Shown here in pieces: positions 1 to 8,592 of a DNA stretch of 64,000 nt. Numbering within the stretch: position 1 is the first letter of the stretch; every line of letters begins with the position of its first letter. The position numbers and the translations under genes were made by a program. Source of the DNA: an uncultured Methanobrevibacter sp. (GTDB lineage Archaea > Methanobacteriota > Methanobacteria > Methanobacteriales > Methanobacteriaceae). Under the pieces are notes generated by a model. The model ran no database searches. It had not been told where the DNA came from and saw only the letters and a list, made by a program, of their open reading frames with translations. Location: contig NZ_OMWA01000020.1 in the NCBI RefSeq assembly GCF_900314615.1, positions 22,890 to 86,889 on the forward strand, in the 5' to 3' direction.

Positions 1-428
1 CCCTTTTACTGATTGCTCCATTACTTGGCATGGATATGTCTCTGGCATGTCCTAAAGGATATGAGCCTGCTGAGGAAATAATCAAAACTGCCCGCGAATA
101 TGCACAGGAAAACAATACTGAAATAGTCATCACTGATGATATTGGCGTTGCAATGGAAAATGTCGATGCGGTATTTACTGATGTTTGGGTAAGTATGGGT
201 GATGAAGCTGAAACAGCTCAAAGAGAAAAAGATTTTGCACCGTTCCAGGTCAACAATGATTTAATGAGCCTGGCAAATGATGGAGCTATTTTCATGCACT
301 GTCTTCCTGCAATCAGAGGCAAAGAAGTTACTGCAGATGTTATTGACGGCCCTCAATCTGTAATCTATGATGAGGCTGAAAACAGAATGCATGCCCAAAA
401 AGCGGTTTTATATCACTATCTAAAGTGA
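1..428 (+). CDS. argF: Ornithine carbamoyltransferase, C-terminal part (5' end outside window)
   Basis: This enzyme transfers a carbamoyl group from carbamoyl phosphate to ornithine, giving citrulline for arginine synthesis in the cytoplasm. The reading frame is open from base 3, so the gene starts before the window and only about 141 C-terminal residues are visible. They include the HCLP signature (bases 297-308) that binds ornithine and carbamoyl phosphate. The DVWVSMG stretch before it is typical of the ornithine-specific family rather than aspartate carbamoyltransferase. The stop overlaps the end of the convergent zinc-ribbon gene by 9 bases. Nothing looks degraded. Confidence 0.93.
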   Translation, partial: LLLIAPLLGMDMSLACPKGYEPAEEIIKTAREYAQENNTEIVITDDIGVAMENVDAVFTDVWVSMGDEAETAQREKDFAPFQVNNDLMSLANDGAIFMHCLPAIRGKEVTADVIDGPQSVIYDEAENRMHAQKAVLYHYLK

Positions 429-683
429 TCCGAATATTGCAAAGACAATAAATATTGCAATAAGGCACAAACAGCAGCCTAGCCAGCTACTTCCCTTGTT
501 ATTGTCTGATGAAGTGCTTGTAGTTGTCTGCTGTGTATTTTGATATGTTTTTTGCTGATGTATGATTGGTTCTTCAATTACTTCAGCTTTTTTAACTGTT
601 TCTTCTTTTTTTAGCAATGCTCCGCAATTTTTACAAAATTTTGCTTTATCAGGATTTTCTTCACCACATTTGTTACAATACAT
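420..683 (-). CDS. Small zinc-ribbon protein with C-terminal membrane helix
   Basis: A protein of 87 residues. Residues 2-22 form a zinc-ribbon with CxxC at 3-6 and CxxC at 17-20 (YCNKCG...FCKNCG), followed by a Lys/Glu and Thr/Ser-rich linker. About 20 hydrophobic residues at the end (near 67-87) look like a single membrane anchor. Such tail-anchored zinc-ribbon proteins are common in methanogens and have no defined role. The start overlaps the end of the upstream DUF2085 gene by 11 bases, so the two are probably co-transcribed. Confidence 0.75.
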   Translation of the reverse strand: MYCNKCGEENPDKAKFCKNCGALLKKEETVKKAEVIEEPIIHQQKTYQNTQQTTTSTSSDNNKGSSWLGCCLCLIAIFIVFAIFGSL

Positions 684-1014
684 TAAAAACGCCCCTTATT
701 ATAATTTTTAAAAAGATTATTAAACCTAATCCGCCAATAAATCCTGTAATGAATCTTAAAGTATTTGTACTTTCTCTCGGGCCAAAATATTGGGTGAGTC
801 CATCAACTGCTGCTGGAATCATTAATATTATGGATATAATCAATGTATTAATGTCATAGTTATGCTCGAAAAAATAATTAAAGACTAAATAAACTATCAA
901 TCCGGTATAAAAGCCGGTGCATCTGGCACAAACCGGAAACTGATGGCCTTTGATAAAGAAACTTCTTTCTGGAATCCTATGGCATATGTACTTTGTAAGA
1001 TTCATGTTAATCAC
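673..1014 (-). CDS. DUF2085 family membrane protein
   Basis: A protein of 113 residues with the family's Cys/His-rich N-terminus: CHRIPERSF, then FPVCARCTGFYTG (residues about 11-39). This is followed by two or three hydrophobic helices. The family occurs in many bacteria and archaea and its function is unknown; the conserved Cys and His residues suggest metal or redox chemistry at the membrane face. It heads a two-gene minus-strand unit with the zinc-ribbon gene and diverges from ilvB. Confidence 0.8.
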   Translation of the reverse strand: MINMNLTKYICHRIPERSFFIKGHQFPVCARCTGFYTGLIVYLVFNYFFEHNYDINTLIISIILMIPAAVDGLTQYFGPRESTNTLRFITGFIGGLGLIIFLKIIIRGVFNVL

Positions 1015-1040
1015 ACAAGTTAAGTACTAGATATTTTTCA

Positions 1041-1056
1041 ATAATTATATATATTT
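1041..1056 (+). promoter_or_regulatory. Likely TATA element for ilvB
   Basis: An A/T run with ATTATATATATTT lies about 50 bases before the ilvB ATG, which would leave a short 5' leader. A second TATA-like run at 1081-1090 is too close to the ATG to serve this start. Assignment is by spacing only. Confidence 0.4.
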
Positions 1057-1100
1057 TTGTATTCATATCTAATTGTATAATATATAAAAAGGTTTTTACA

Positions 1101-2795
1101 ATGAGAGGCGGAGAAGCAATAATAGAATCCCTCAAAAATATGGGGGTCAAAACTATATTTGGTTATCCTGGCGGACAGACCATACCATTTTATGACATGC
1201 TGTATGATGCAGACATTGAACATATATTGGTAAGACACGAACAATGCGCAGCTCACGCAGCAGACGGTTATGCAAGAGCTTCCGGTCGTGTAGGTGTGTG
1301 TTTGGCAACTTCCGGACCTGGGGCAACCAACCTTGTAACTGGTATTGGAACAGCTTATATGGATTCTTCTCCTATTGTGGCAATTACTGGACAAGTTCCT
1401 ACCCATTTAATAGGAAATGATGCATTCCAAGAAGCGGATATTATTGGAATTACAATGCCTATTGTAAAACATAGTTTTCAACCTAAAAACCCGGATTTAT
1501 TACCTTCCATAGTTAAATCCAGTTTTGAAATAGCTGCAACCGGAAGACCTGGTCCTGTTTTAATTGATGTTCCAAAAGAAGTTCAGGAAGGAGAACTTAC
1601 TGCTTTTGATGATACTATAATCGATACACCAGGTTATAATCCTACCATTAAAGGTAATCTTAGACAAGTTAAAAAAGCCTGTAATTTAATCAGAGAGGCT
1701 AAAAAACCTTTAATATTGGCAGGTGCAGGAGTTATTATATCAAATGCATGCTGTGAGCTAAAAGAATTTGCAGAAACTATAAATGCTCCTGTAATGACTT
1801 CACTTTTAGGTAAAGGAGCTTTTGATGAAACCAGTGATTTGGCATTGGGAATGCTTGGTATGCACGGTAGAAAAGTTTCTAACGATACTGTAAACGAATC
1901 TGATTTGCTGATTGCTGTCGGTATCAGGTTCTCAGACAGAACAACCGGAAGACTTGACAGCTTTGTTCCGGATTCTAAGGTTATTCACATTGACATTGAC
2001 CCTGCTGAAATCGGTAAGAATGTTGAAGTTGATTTGCCGATTGTAGGAGATGCTAAAAATATTTTATCTTCATTAAATAAATCATTAAAAGGTTATAGCA
2101 CTTCAGATGATGTTAATAAGTGGACAGACATGATTAAACAACGTAAAACTGATTTACTTCCAAGAGTAACATATGATGATGTGCCTCTTAAACCTCAAAC
2201 TGTAATAAAAGAAATTTCCGAGGTTTTAACTGCCGATTCAATTTTAACAACTGATGTCGGTCAGAATCAGATGTGGGCAGCACATTTCTATGATACTCAA
2301 AAACCGCGCAAATTCCTCTCATCAGGAGGACTTGGAACCATGGGATTCGGATTCCCGTCAGCTATTGGTGCTAAAGTGGCATGTCCGGAGGATCCTGTCG
2401 TATCATTGAGCGGTGACGGCGGATTTTTAATGGTCTGTCAGGAACTGGCCACTGTTTATGATTATGATTTGCCTGTAATTGCAATAGTTTTAGAAAACAG
2501 GACTTTAGGAATGGTATATCAATGGCAAAGCTTGTTATACAATAACAGACATTCACAAACTGTTTTTAAAGATAGTCCTGACTTTGTTAAACTTGCTGAA
2601 AGTTTTAACATTAACGCTGAAAGAATTACCAAACCTGGTGAAACTAAAGAAGCATTATCAAAAGCAATTAAAGATAATGAAGCTATATTGCTTGATATTG
2701 TAATTGATTCAGAAGAGACACTTCCTATGCTTCCTCCGGGAGCCGGAATTAACGAAATGATAGGTGAATATAAACTTGAAAAGGATGTGATTTAA
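1101..2795 (+). CDS. ilvB: Acetolactate synthase large (catalytic) subunit
   Basis: The ThDP-dependent enzyme condenses two pyruvates, or pyruvate with 2-oxobutyrate, in the first common step of valine, leucine and isoleucine synthesis. The 564 residues match the family length. The GYPGG motif is at 21-25 and the ThDP-activating Glu is in RHEQCAAHAADGYAR (E47). The ThDP/Mg site starts with GDGG near residue 437 and ends with the N of LENRTLGM. The start MRGGEAII agrees with the usual family start. The stop is immediately followed by the ATG of ilvN, so the two subunits are translationally coupled. Confidence 0.97.
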   Translation: MRGGEAIIESLKNMGVKTIFGYPGGQTIPFYDMLYDADIEHILVRHEQCAAHAADGYARASGRVGVCLATSGPGATNLVTGIGTAYMDSSPIVAITGQVPTHLIGNDAFQEADIIGITMPIVKHSFQPKNPDLLPSIVKSSFEIAATGRPGPVLIDVPKEVQEGELTAFDDTIIDTPGYNPTIKGNLRQVKKACNLIREAKKPLILAGAGVIISNACCELKEFAETINAPVMTSLLGKGAFDETSDLALGMLGMHGRKVSNDTVNESDLLIAVGIRFSDRTTGRLDSFVPDSKVIHIDIDPAEIGKNVEVDLPIVGDAKNILSSLNKSLKGYSTSDDVNKWTDMIKQRKTDLLPRVTYDDVPLKPQTVIKEISEVLTADSILTTDVGQNQMWAAHFYDTQKPRKFLSSGGLGTMGFGFPSAIGAKVACPEDPVVSLSGDGGFLMVCQELATVYDYDLPVIAIVLENRTLGMVYQWQSLLYNNRHSQTVFKDSPDFVKLAESFNINAERITKPGETKEALSKAIKDNEAILLDIVIDSEETLPMLPPGAGINEMIGEYKLEKDVI

Positions 2796-3281
2796 ATGAC
2801 CATTAGTTATCATGTCATTTCTACATTGGTTGAAGACAAACCTGGTGTTTTACAGAAAGTCGCTGGAATGTTAAATAGAAGAGGAATCAACATTGACGGC
2901 ATAACTGTTGGAGTATCTGAAATTGAAGGCCTGTCAAGAATGGTCATAACAGTTCATGCCGATGAAAGAGGTTTGGAACAAGTCACAAAACAACTGAATA
3001 AACTGGTTGATGTTATCAAGATTAAAGATATTACTGACAATGCTGTTCAAAGGGAATTATGCCTTGTAAAGGTAAAAATTCCTAATGCAAAAGCAAGAGC
3101 TGAAATAATGCAATATTCCAATATCTTCAGAGCCAATATTCTGGATGTTACTGAAGAAACATTGATTATTGAAATAACTGGAGATAAAAAGAAAGTAAAT
3201 GCATTTATATCTTTATTAAAAGGTTATGGAATCAAAAGGATTTCACGTACTGGCCTAACCGCAATGGCGAGGGGAGTATAA
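2796..3281 (+). CDS. ilvN: Acetolactate synthase small (regulatory) subunit
   Basis: The regulatory partner of IlvB, normally conferring feedback inhibition by valine and raising catalytic activity. It has 161 residues. An N-terminal ACT domain (about 4-76, with VEDKPGVLQKVAGMLNRRGINI) is followed by the C-terminal ALS_ss domain with ELCLVKV near 91. It begins on the base after the ilvB stop. The carbonic anhydrase gene starts one base after this stop, so all three are probably one transcript. Confidence 0.96.
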   Translation: MTISYHVISTLVEDKPGVLQKVAGMLNRRGINIDGITVGVSEIEGLSRMVITVHADERGLEQVTKQLNKLVDVIKIKDITDNAVQRELCLVKVKIPNAKARAEIMQYSNIFRANILDVTEETLIIEITGDKKKVNAFISLLKGYGIKRISRTGLTAMARGV

Positions 3282-3282
3282 A

Positions 3283-3810
3283 ATGACTATATTAGAAAAC
3301 GTATTAAAAGACAATAAGGAATTTGTAGAAAACTTTGAAGGCGAAGAAATGTCTCACCATGCAGCTAAAAAATTAGCTATTTTAACATGTATGGACTGCA
3401 GATTAATCGATTTCTTCGAACCAGCTTTAGGACTTAAAAGAGGAGACGCAAAAATAGTCAGAAATGCAGGAAACTCTATTGTTGGAGAAGATGCAATCAG
3501 ATCTATTGGTGCAGCTTTATACAACCTTGGTGCTGAAGAAGTAATGGTCGTTGGACACACTGAATGTGGTATGGCTGGTGCTGATGCTGAAGCTTTAAAA
3601 GAAAAAATGCTCGCTCGTGGCATTAAAGAAGAAGACATTGCTAAATATGATTTAGATGAATGGATCGGTGGATTTGAATCAGAAGAAGAAAACGTTAAAA
3701 ACGTTGTAGAAAAAATCAAAAACCACCCATTGATTCCAGATGTACCCGTACATGGTCTTATTATTGATATCGTAACCGGTGAGTTGAAAGTTTTAGTAGA
3801 TGGTTATTAA
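3283..3810 (+). CDS. Beta-class carbonic anhydrase
   Basis: Interconverts CO2 and bicarbonate. The 175 residues resemble the Cab type known from Methanothermobacter, a short 'plant-like' beta enzyme. Zinc ligands are C36 in CMDCR, and H92 and C95 in HTECG; the D38/R40 dyad of the active site is present. In an autotrophic methanogen it could supply CO2 or bicarbonate to carboxylations. Its position one base behind ilvN suggests co-transcription with branched-chain amino-acid genes, which has no obvious metabolic reason apart from general anabolic demand. Confidence 0.9.
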   Translation: MTILENVLKDNKEFVENFEGEEMSHHAAKKLAILTCMDCRLIDFFEPALGLKRGDAKIVRNAGNSIVGEDAIRSIGAALYNLGAEEVMVVGHTECGMAGADAEALKEKMLARGIKEEDIAKYDLDEWIGGFESEEENVKNVVEKIKNHPLIPDVPVHGLIIDIVTGELKVLVDGY

Positions 3811-3832
3811 ACCATCTTTATATTATTTTTTT
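3798..3832 (+). terminator. Hairpin plus U-tract after the ilvBN-carbonic anhydrase operon
   Basis: A perfect 8-bp stem, AGATGGTT/AACCATCT, with an ATTA loop includes the TAA stop of the carbonic anhydrase gene. It is followed by an A/T stretch and a run of seven T. It sits between convergent genes. Confidence 0.6.
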
Positions 3833-5952
3833 ATAGCAATCAAGCTTTTTGCTGAAATTTTATAGTTTTTATTTCCGGATGAAATAATAACTTTATGTTT
3901 TCCTATTTTTAATTGTTTATTATTGATTTTAGCTAATCCTTTCTTGTTTGTCTTAACAGTATATGTCTTGTATTTTTTTCCGGTAAACACTTTTATTTTA
4001 ACTTTAACGTTTGAAAGCAGTTTTTTTGTTTCTTTATTTTTGATGGTTACTTTGAAATATTTTGATTTTTTAAATTTAGTAGTTATTTTCGGTGATTTAA
4101 CGATTGTACTGGCCTTGTTGATTTTAATGGATGTTTTCTTCATGACATTATCTGCTTTGACTTCAATTTTGTGAACTCCAGCATCAAGATTTGCAGGTAT
4201 TTTAAAAATCACTGCTCCGTTGGAATATACAGTCCTGTAATAAGTTTTATATTTGTTGCCGGAATATAGTTTAAAAATTACTTTAAAACCGGTTAAATCG
4301 TCACCATTAGTACTGAAAATTTGTGCTGTTAAAAAGCTATTGATTTTTGAATATTTATTGAATTTAAAGTCTTTGATTAGTATTAAATCAAGAATTTTTG
4401 GGTTAACAGTTAAATTAACATTCAGTGAAGTTTTCTGTGACCATAAATCAGGGCCTGGACAGTAATAGTATAAATTAAGATTTAATTTTCCAATATGGTC
4501 AAGGGTGTAGTTGGCATTTCCGTTTTCATCTGTAGCAATTAATGCAGTAAAGTCATCATTCGGGTTTTCAATGAATAATGTAAAATTTGAAACGGGTTTT
4601 CCGTTATGGTCTTTAACGTTAAATGTAATATTTTCATGAACGTAATAAGTACTCTTTTTGTTATATGTAATCCGGTAAAATGTATTGACATTGATGTCTC
4701 TTGCGTTGATTTTGTAGCTTCCGCTGCCGTTTATTAGATATGAGTTTTCCACGGTGTAATTTGTATTCACCTGATAATGGTATATTTCACCATTAGTGTC
4801 TATAACGGGATACATTGGATTTTCAGTTTTTGTTTTAATTACGCTGCTTATATCTCCGTTGCTGTAAAATATTGAATTATTTATATTTAAATTTGAGTAA
4901 AATAACTCTATACTTGATTTGTTGAAACTGGAAGAGTTGACTTTAATGTTTGTATCGGCTGCTTTGATTTCACATTTGTCAATGGAAGAATTTTGAATTG
5001 TCAGACTGGACGGTCTTGATCCGATTTCTAATCTAAAATTGACAGTAGCGTTATTTATCACAGTGTCTTTTAAAAGCACGTTGCATCCTTTAGCATAGTA
5101 TCCCGCATGAAATTTAAGTTCGGAGTTATCTAATGTTGTCTCATAAACATTTAAATCACTATAATCAAGATTAACAGTTGGGTTGCTAAATGATGAATTT
5201 TTAATATTGACAGTATCCGAATATCCTCTTAAATCGGAATTGCTGAATTTGGTGTTTAGTATGCGGATATCATAATGGCTTAGTGAAATTTTTGAATTGA
5301 TAATGGAAGAATCTGCCAGGTTCAATCCATTTTGAATAAAGACTCTGTCACTTCCAACTAACTGGATGGCAATATTGATGTTTGATGTGATTGCTGAGCT
5401 GTAAAAGGTACAGTTTGTAATTTTAGAATGATATCTGTATGATATGTCATATAAGTATAATTCCATCATTGATTGGTTAAAAACACAATTGCTGAAAGTA
5501 TTGTTCAGTTCTTTGCTTGTAAAATTTGTTTTGATGAATTTGCAGTCTACAAACTCCATTTCATGACGGCTGATAATGTTTAAATCCTTAAAGGTAATGT
5601 TTTTGAAGGTAATGTGGTTTCCGTTATTTTTAATATCAAAAAATACTGGGCTTACGATTATAACGTCCTCTTCGCTGGTGTTTTTGTCTTCTTCAAAAAC
5701 ATCCAGGTATAGTGTTGTATTTTTTCCGTCAATTACAGTTTGTCCGCTTCCTTCAACAGTAATTGATCTGTTCAATTGGATATGTGTTTCACTTTCAGGA
5801 TTCAGATAATATGTTTTTTCTTCAAGACTGACTGTGTCATCCTCACAATTGTCAATAATGTCTTTAATATTATCATCAACAGTGCTGTTGTCTGCAGCGG
5901 AGACGATTCCCGCACATAAAATTAAAATGAATGTAAACAGTAAAATTTTCAC
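3823..5952 (-). CDS. Secreted adhesin-like protein with beta-helix and Lys-rich C-terminal Ig-like domains
   Basis: A protein of 709 residues. A signal peptide (about 1-19, ending in VSA-AD) is followed by a long stretch rich in Asn, Ser and Ile with repeated IxNSxIxxS-type rungs (about 60-390), typical of a right-handed parallel beta-helix. Bacterial-Ig-like domains follow. The last 100 residues are strongly basic (KKSKYFKVTIKNKETKK and similar) and end in IAIKK. There is no C-terminal membrane helix or sorting signal. Methanobrevibacter genomes encode many such adhesin-like proteins, thought to mediate contact with bacteria, protozoa or host surfaces; the partner of this one cannot be inferred. 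Confidence 0.85.
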   Translation of the reverse strand: MKILLFTFILILCAGIVSAADNSTVDDNIKDIIDNCEDDTVSLEEKTYYLNPESETHIQLNRSITVEGSGQTVIDGKNTTLYLDVFEEDKNTSEEDVIIVSPVFFDIKNNGNHITFKNITFKDLNIISRHEMEFVDCKFIKTNFTSKELNNTFSNCVFNQSMMELYLYDISYRYHSKITNCTFYSSAITSNINIAIQLVGSDRVFIQNGLNLADSSIINSKISLSHYDIRILNTKFSNSDLRGYSDTVNIKNSSFSNPTVNLDYSDLNVYETTLDNSELKFHAGYYAKGCNVLLKDTVINNATVNFRLEIGSRPSSLTIQNSSIDKCEIKAADTNIKVNSSSFNKSSIELFYSNLNINNSIFYSNGDISSVIKTKTENPMYPVIDTNGEIYHYQVNTNYTVENSYLINGSGSYKINARDINVNTFYRITYNKKSTYYVHENITFNVKDHNGKPVSNFTLFIENPNDDFTALIATDENGNANYTLDHIGKLNLNLYYYCPGPDLWSQKTSLNVNLTVNPKILDLILIKDFKFNKYSKINSFLTAQIFSTNGDDLTGFKVIFKLYSGNKYKTYYRTVYSNGAVIFKIPANLDAGVHKIEVKADNVMKKTSIKINKASTIVKSPKITTKFKKSKYFKVTIKNKETKKLLSNVKVKIKVFTGKKYKTYTVKTNKKGLAKINNKQLKIGKHKVIISSGNKNYKISAKSLIAIKK

Positions 5953-6039
5953 TAATTTGTTTTTAATAGTAAAACCCCTTTGAAATTGTATAATATATAT
6001 TTTACATTTAAGATATTTAAAAATTGATATTTAAGTTAC

Positions 6040-6054
6040 TTTTATAAATATAAA
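6040..6054 (+). promoter_or_regulatory. TATA-like element of ilvC
   Basis: CTTTTATAAATATAA lies about 60 bases before the ilvC ATG, leaving a 5' leader of roughly 35-40 bases with the ribosome-binding site GGTGAT at 6101-6106. Judged by composition and spacing only. Confidence 0.45.
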
Positions 6055-6111
6055 AAATCATATTTATTAATTGATATTTTATTAATATCTTAATTTTATT
6101 GGTGATTAATT

Positions 6112-7104
6112 ATGAAAATGTATTACGACGACGATGTAAATACCGATGCTCTTGAAGGAAAAACCATAGCAGTTATCGGATATGGTTCCCAAGGAAGAGC
6201 ACAATCCAGAAACATGGCTGACAGTGGAGCTAATGTTATTGTTGGTGTAAGAGAAAATGGTAGTTCATGGAACTTAGTTAAAGAAGACGGCATGACTGTA
6301 AAAACCATTGAAGATGCAGCAAAAGAAGCTGACATTATTCACATTTTACTTCCGGATGAAATCCAGGAAAAAGTATATGCAGAACAAATTGCACCTTATG
6401 TTGAAGCTGGAAACACTATTTCATTCTCTCACGGTTACAACATTCACTTTGAATTAATCAAACCTGGTGAAGATGTAAATATCGTAATGTTTGCACCAAA
6501 AGGACCTGGATCTATGGTAAGAAGAACTTACGAAGAAGGATTTGGTATTCCTGGTTTAGTAGCTGTCCAACAAGATGCAACTGGTGATGCATTACAACTT
6601 GCATTAGGTATGGCAAAAGCATGCGGTTTAACCAAAGCTGGTGTTTTAGAAACCACTTTCCAAGAAGAAACCGAAACTGACTTATTCGGTGAACAAACCG
6701 TATTATGCGGTGGTATAACTGAATTAATCAATGCAGGATTCACCACATTAGTAGAAGCAGGTTATCAACCTGAAATCGCTTACTTTGAAACCTGTCACGA
6801 AGTAAAACTTATTGTAGATTTAATCTACGAAAAAGGTTTCGCTGGAATGTGGCATGATGTAAGTAACACTGCTGAATACGGTGGTTTAACCAGAGGTAAA
6901 AAAGTCATCACTGATGAAGCAAAAGAAGGTATGAAAGAAACATTAAAACAAATCCAAGATGGAACCTTCAAAAAAGAATGGGCTGATGAAAACGCTACCG
7001 ACGGTGCTAACTTAAAAGAAATGAGAGCTGAACAAAGTCAATTGGACATTGAAGTTGTTGGTGAAAGACTTAGAAAAGCTTGTGGATTACAAAAAGACGA
7101 TTAA
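6112..7104 (+). CDS. ilvC: Ketol-acid reductoisomerase
   Basis: Converts acetolactate to 2,3-dihydroxyisovalerate (and the isoleucine equivalent) by alkyl migration and NAD(P)H reduction. The 330 residues fit the short class I enzyme. The Rossmann motif GYGSQG is at 23-28. The two Mg-binding Glu/Asp clusters include [16 protein letters not shown] and, further on, [14 protein letters not shown]. It is separated from ilvBN by the carbonic anhydrase and an adhesin on the other strand and has its own promoter region. Codon use (many CCA, GGT, AAA codons) suggests strong expression. Confidence 0.97.
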   Translation: MKMYYDDDVNTDALEGKTIAVIGYGSQGRAQSRNMADSGANVIVGVRENGSSWNLVKEDGMTVKTIEDAAKEADIIHILLPDEIQEKVYAEQIAPYVEAGNTISFSHGYNIHFELIKPGEDVNIVMFAPKGPGSMVRRTYEEGFGIPGLVAVQQDATGDALQLALGMAKACGLTKAGVLETTFQEETETDLFGEQTVLCGGITELINAGFTTLVEAGYQPEIAYFETCHEVKLIVDLIYEKGFAGMWHDVSNTAEYGGLTRGKKVITDEAKEGMKETLKQIQDGTFKKEWADENATDGANLKEMRAEQSQLDIEVVGERLRKACGLQKDD

Positions 7105-7124
7105 GTCTTTTTTTCTTTTTTTTT
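7091..7124 (+). terminator. Hairpin plus U-tract at the ilvC stop
   Basis: AAAAAGAC pairs perfectly with GTCTTTTT (8 bp, loop GATTAA). The TAA stop is in the loop region, and a long T-rich tract follows. Confidence 0.65.
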
Positions 7125-7147
7125 ATTTTATTTTTTTTGTGATAATA

Positions 7148-8152
7148 ATGGTATTCATTGGAATGGACCATGGAACAACTGGTATCTCTTTTTGCATAAT
7201 GTCTGATGATGGCGAAGTCATTGATGTTTTTAAAATCGGAAGGGAAGAAAGCAAAAAAGGTTTGGTTTCTGCAGCTGAAGAGCTGAAAAAACGTGTAGAC
7301 CTTGAATCTGTAAAACTGATGTCTATTACCTATTCCATGGGTGACGGAATCAGCAAAATCGTACCTACCGATAAGGTTGAAGATAGGGGAATCTTATCCA
7401 TTAATGGAGCGGGTAAGGTTACAGGTGGAGGAACATCTGTATTTTCTGAACTTGAAGAGTTAAATATCAAATCAATAATGATTCCTGGCCTTCATAAGGA
7501 TTCTGATTCATTGGATGAATTATTCAGGGCAGCTTATTCTCATCAGGCAAGTCCTGAAAAAGTAAGCATATCCTACAATGCAGTTAAGGAAACCGGATGG
7601 TCTAATTTTATTGTAGCGGACATATCATCTAACAGCGTTGATATTCTGATTGAAGACGGAAAAATCAAAGGAGCTATTGATGCATGTCTTGGCGCAATGG
7701 GAATTGTTCATGGTCCGCTTGATTTACAAATGCTTAGAGATATTGATGAAAATAATGCATCTGCAAATGGCTGTTTTTCACATGCAGGGGCTATTAAAAT
7801 AGCTGAAATCGACGGTAAAGTTGCCAATATGAAAGATCAGCTTTTGGATAATTACAGAAAAGGTGATGAAAAGGCTAAACTGGCTATCGATACATTGATT
7901 ATGACAGTTGCTATGGAAATAGCAGGTCTTGATGTCGTATGTGAAAATGAAATCGAAGGCATTGTTTTAACAGGTTCTATCGGAAGTTCAACAGAACCGT
8001 TTAACTTTGAAGATGAAATCAATAAATATTTCAAAAACAAATACGATTTAAAAGTTATTTCAAAAGAATCCGGAGCTATTGGGGCAGCTCAAATAGCGAT
8101 GGATGTTTACAACGGTAAAAAAGAGATTTTAGGAATTGAAGTTGATATTTAA
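7148..8152 (+). CDS. Methanogenesis marker protein 12 (UPF0285 family)
   Basis: A protein of 334 residues belonging to the family found essentially only in methanogens and relatives. It has an ASKHA (sugar kinase/Hsp70/actin) ATPase fold, suggested by the N-terminal phosphate loop GMDHGTTGISF (about 5-15) and a later adenosine-type motif GIVLTGSIGSS. Its biochemical role is unknown. The frame stays open upstream to 7049, but that stretch overlaps ilvC and encodes a Phe run, so the ATG at 7148 was chosen. As I recall, in Methanothermobacter the homologue also follows ilvC, supporting the identification. Confidence 0.85.
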   Translation: MVFIGMDHGTTGISFCIMSDDGEVIDVFKIGREESKKGLVSAAEELKKRVDLESVKLMSITYSMGDGISKIVPTDKVEDRGILSINGAGKVTGGGTSVFSELEELNIKSIMIPGLHKDSDSLDELFRAAYSHQASPEKVSISYNAVKETGWSNFIVADISSNSVDILIEDGKIKGAIDACLGAMGIVHGPLDLQMLRDIDENNASANGCFSHAGAIKIAEIDGKVANMKDQLLDNYRKGDEKAKLAIDTLIMTVAMEIAGLDVVCENEIEGIVLTGSIGSSTEPFNFEDEINKYFKNKYDLKVISKESGAIGAAQIAMDVYNGKKEILGIEVDI

Positions 8153-8155
8153 TTC

Positions 8156-8365
8156 CTATTTTTTGTCTTCTTTTAAACTGACAAATACTACATTTCCGCC
8201 TTTGATAGTTTCAAGGCCGTTTTCATTTTCAAGGACAATATTTAAATAATTATCAATAGCTATTACTTTTCCTTCGCTTTGATTATTATCTCTCAAATCA
8301 ACACTGACGTACTTATTTTTAAATTGTGTAAAAAGTTTGTTTACATTATCTTGTTCGTGACTCAT
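8156..8365 (-). CDS. Lsm/Sm-like archaeal RNA-binding protein
   Basis: A protein of 69 residues with an Sm1 motif (about 17-47, with the Sm-type NYLNIVLEN core) and a short Sm2 motif containing IKGGNVVFVSL (I-K/R-G). Archaeal Lsm proteins assemble into heptameric rings that bind U-rich RNA. The N-terminus MSHEQDNVNKLF is polar and short. It converges with the marker 12 gene, 3 bases apart. The second motif has KGG rather than the more usual RG. Confidence 0.85.
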   Translation of the reverse strand: MSHEQDNVNKLFTQFKNKYVSVDLRDNNQSEGKVIAIDNYLNIVLENENGLETIKGGNVVFVSLKEDKK

Positions 8366-8443
8366 TTTTTCAAATCCTTGAATATATTATATTTTAATAT
8401 TGATGTTCCAACTTTATATAGTTTAAGATTTATAATATATACT

Positions 8444-8587
8444 ATGGCAATAAATCAATTAGAAAGTAATTTAGAAGCTATTACCCGTACTATAGCTCAA
8501 TTAAAAAAAGACGGATGTACAGATGAAAAAATTTTAAACGAGCTCAGAGAAGAAAGAGAAAAAATACTTAAAGATTTAAACTTATAA
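8444..8587 (+). CDS. Small conserved-looking helical protein, 47 aa
   Basis: I do not recognise a family. The protein starts MAINQLESNL and is almost entirely helix-forming, charged and amphipathic (residues 3-45), ending KDLNL. The frame is open upstream, but that part is hydrophobic and lies over the Lsm gene on the other strand, so the ATG at 8444 was chosen. A TATA-like ACTTTATATA at 8411-8420 sits about 25-30 bases before the ATG and no ribosome-binding site is visible, so the mRNA may be leaderless. It converges with surE, 5 bases apart. Confidence 0.6.
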   Translation: MAINQLESNLEAITRTIAQLKKDGCTDEKILNELREEREKILKDLNL

Positions 8588-8592
8588 GTATC

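Noticed and set aside
7049..7147. N-terminal extension of marker protein 12
   Set aside because: It overlaps ilvC and its terminator and encodes a low-complexity Phe run; the family begins at the internal ATG.
8279..8443. N-terminal extension of the 47-aa protein
   Set aside because: It lies antisense to the Lsm gene and is hydrophobic noise; promoter position supports the ATG at 8444.
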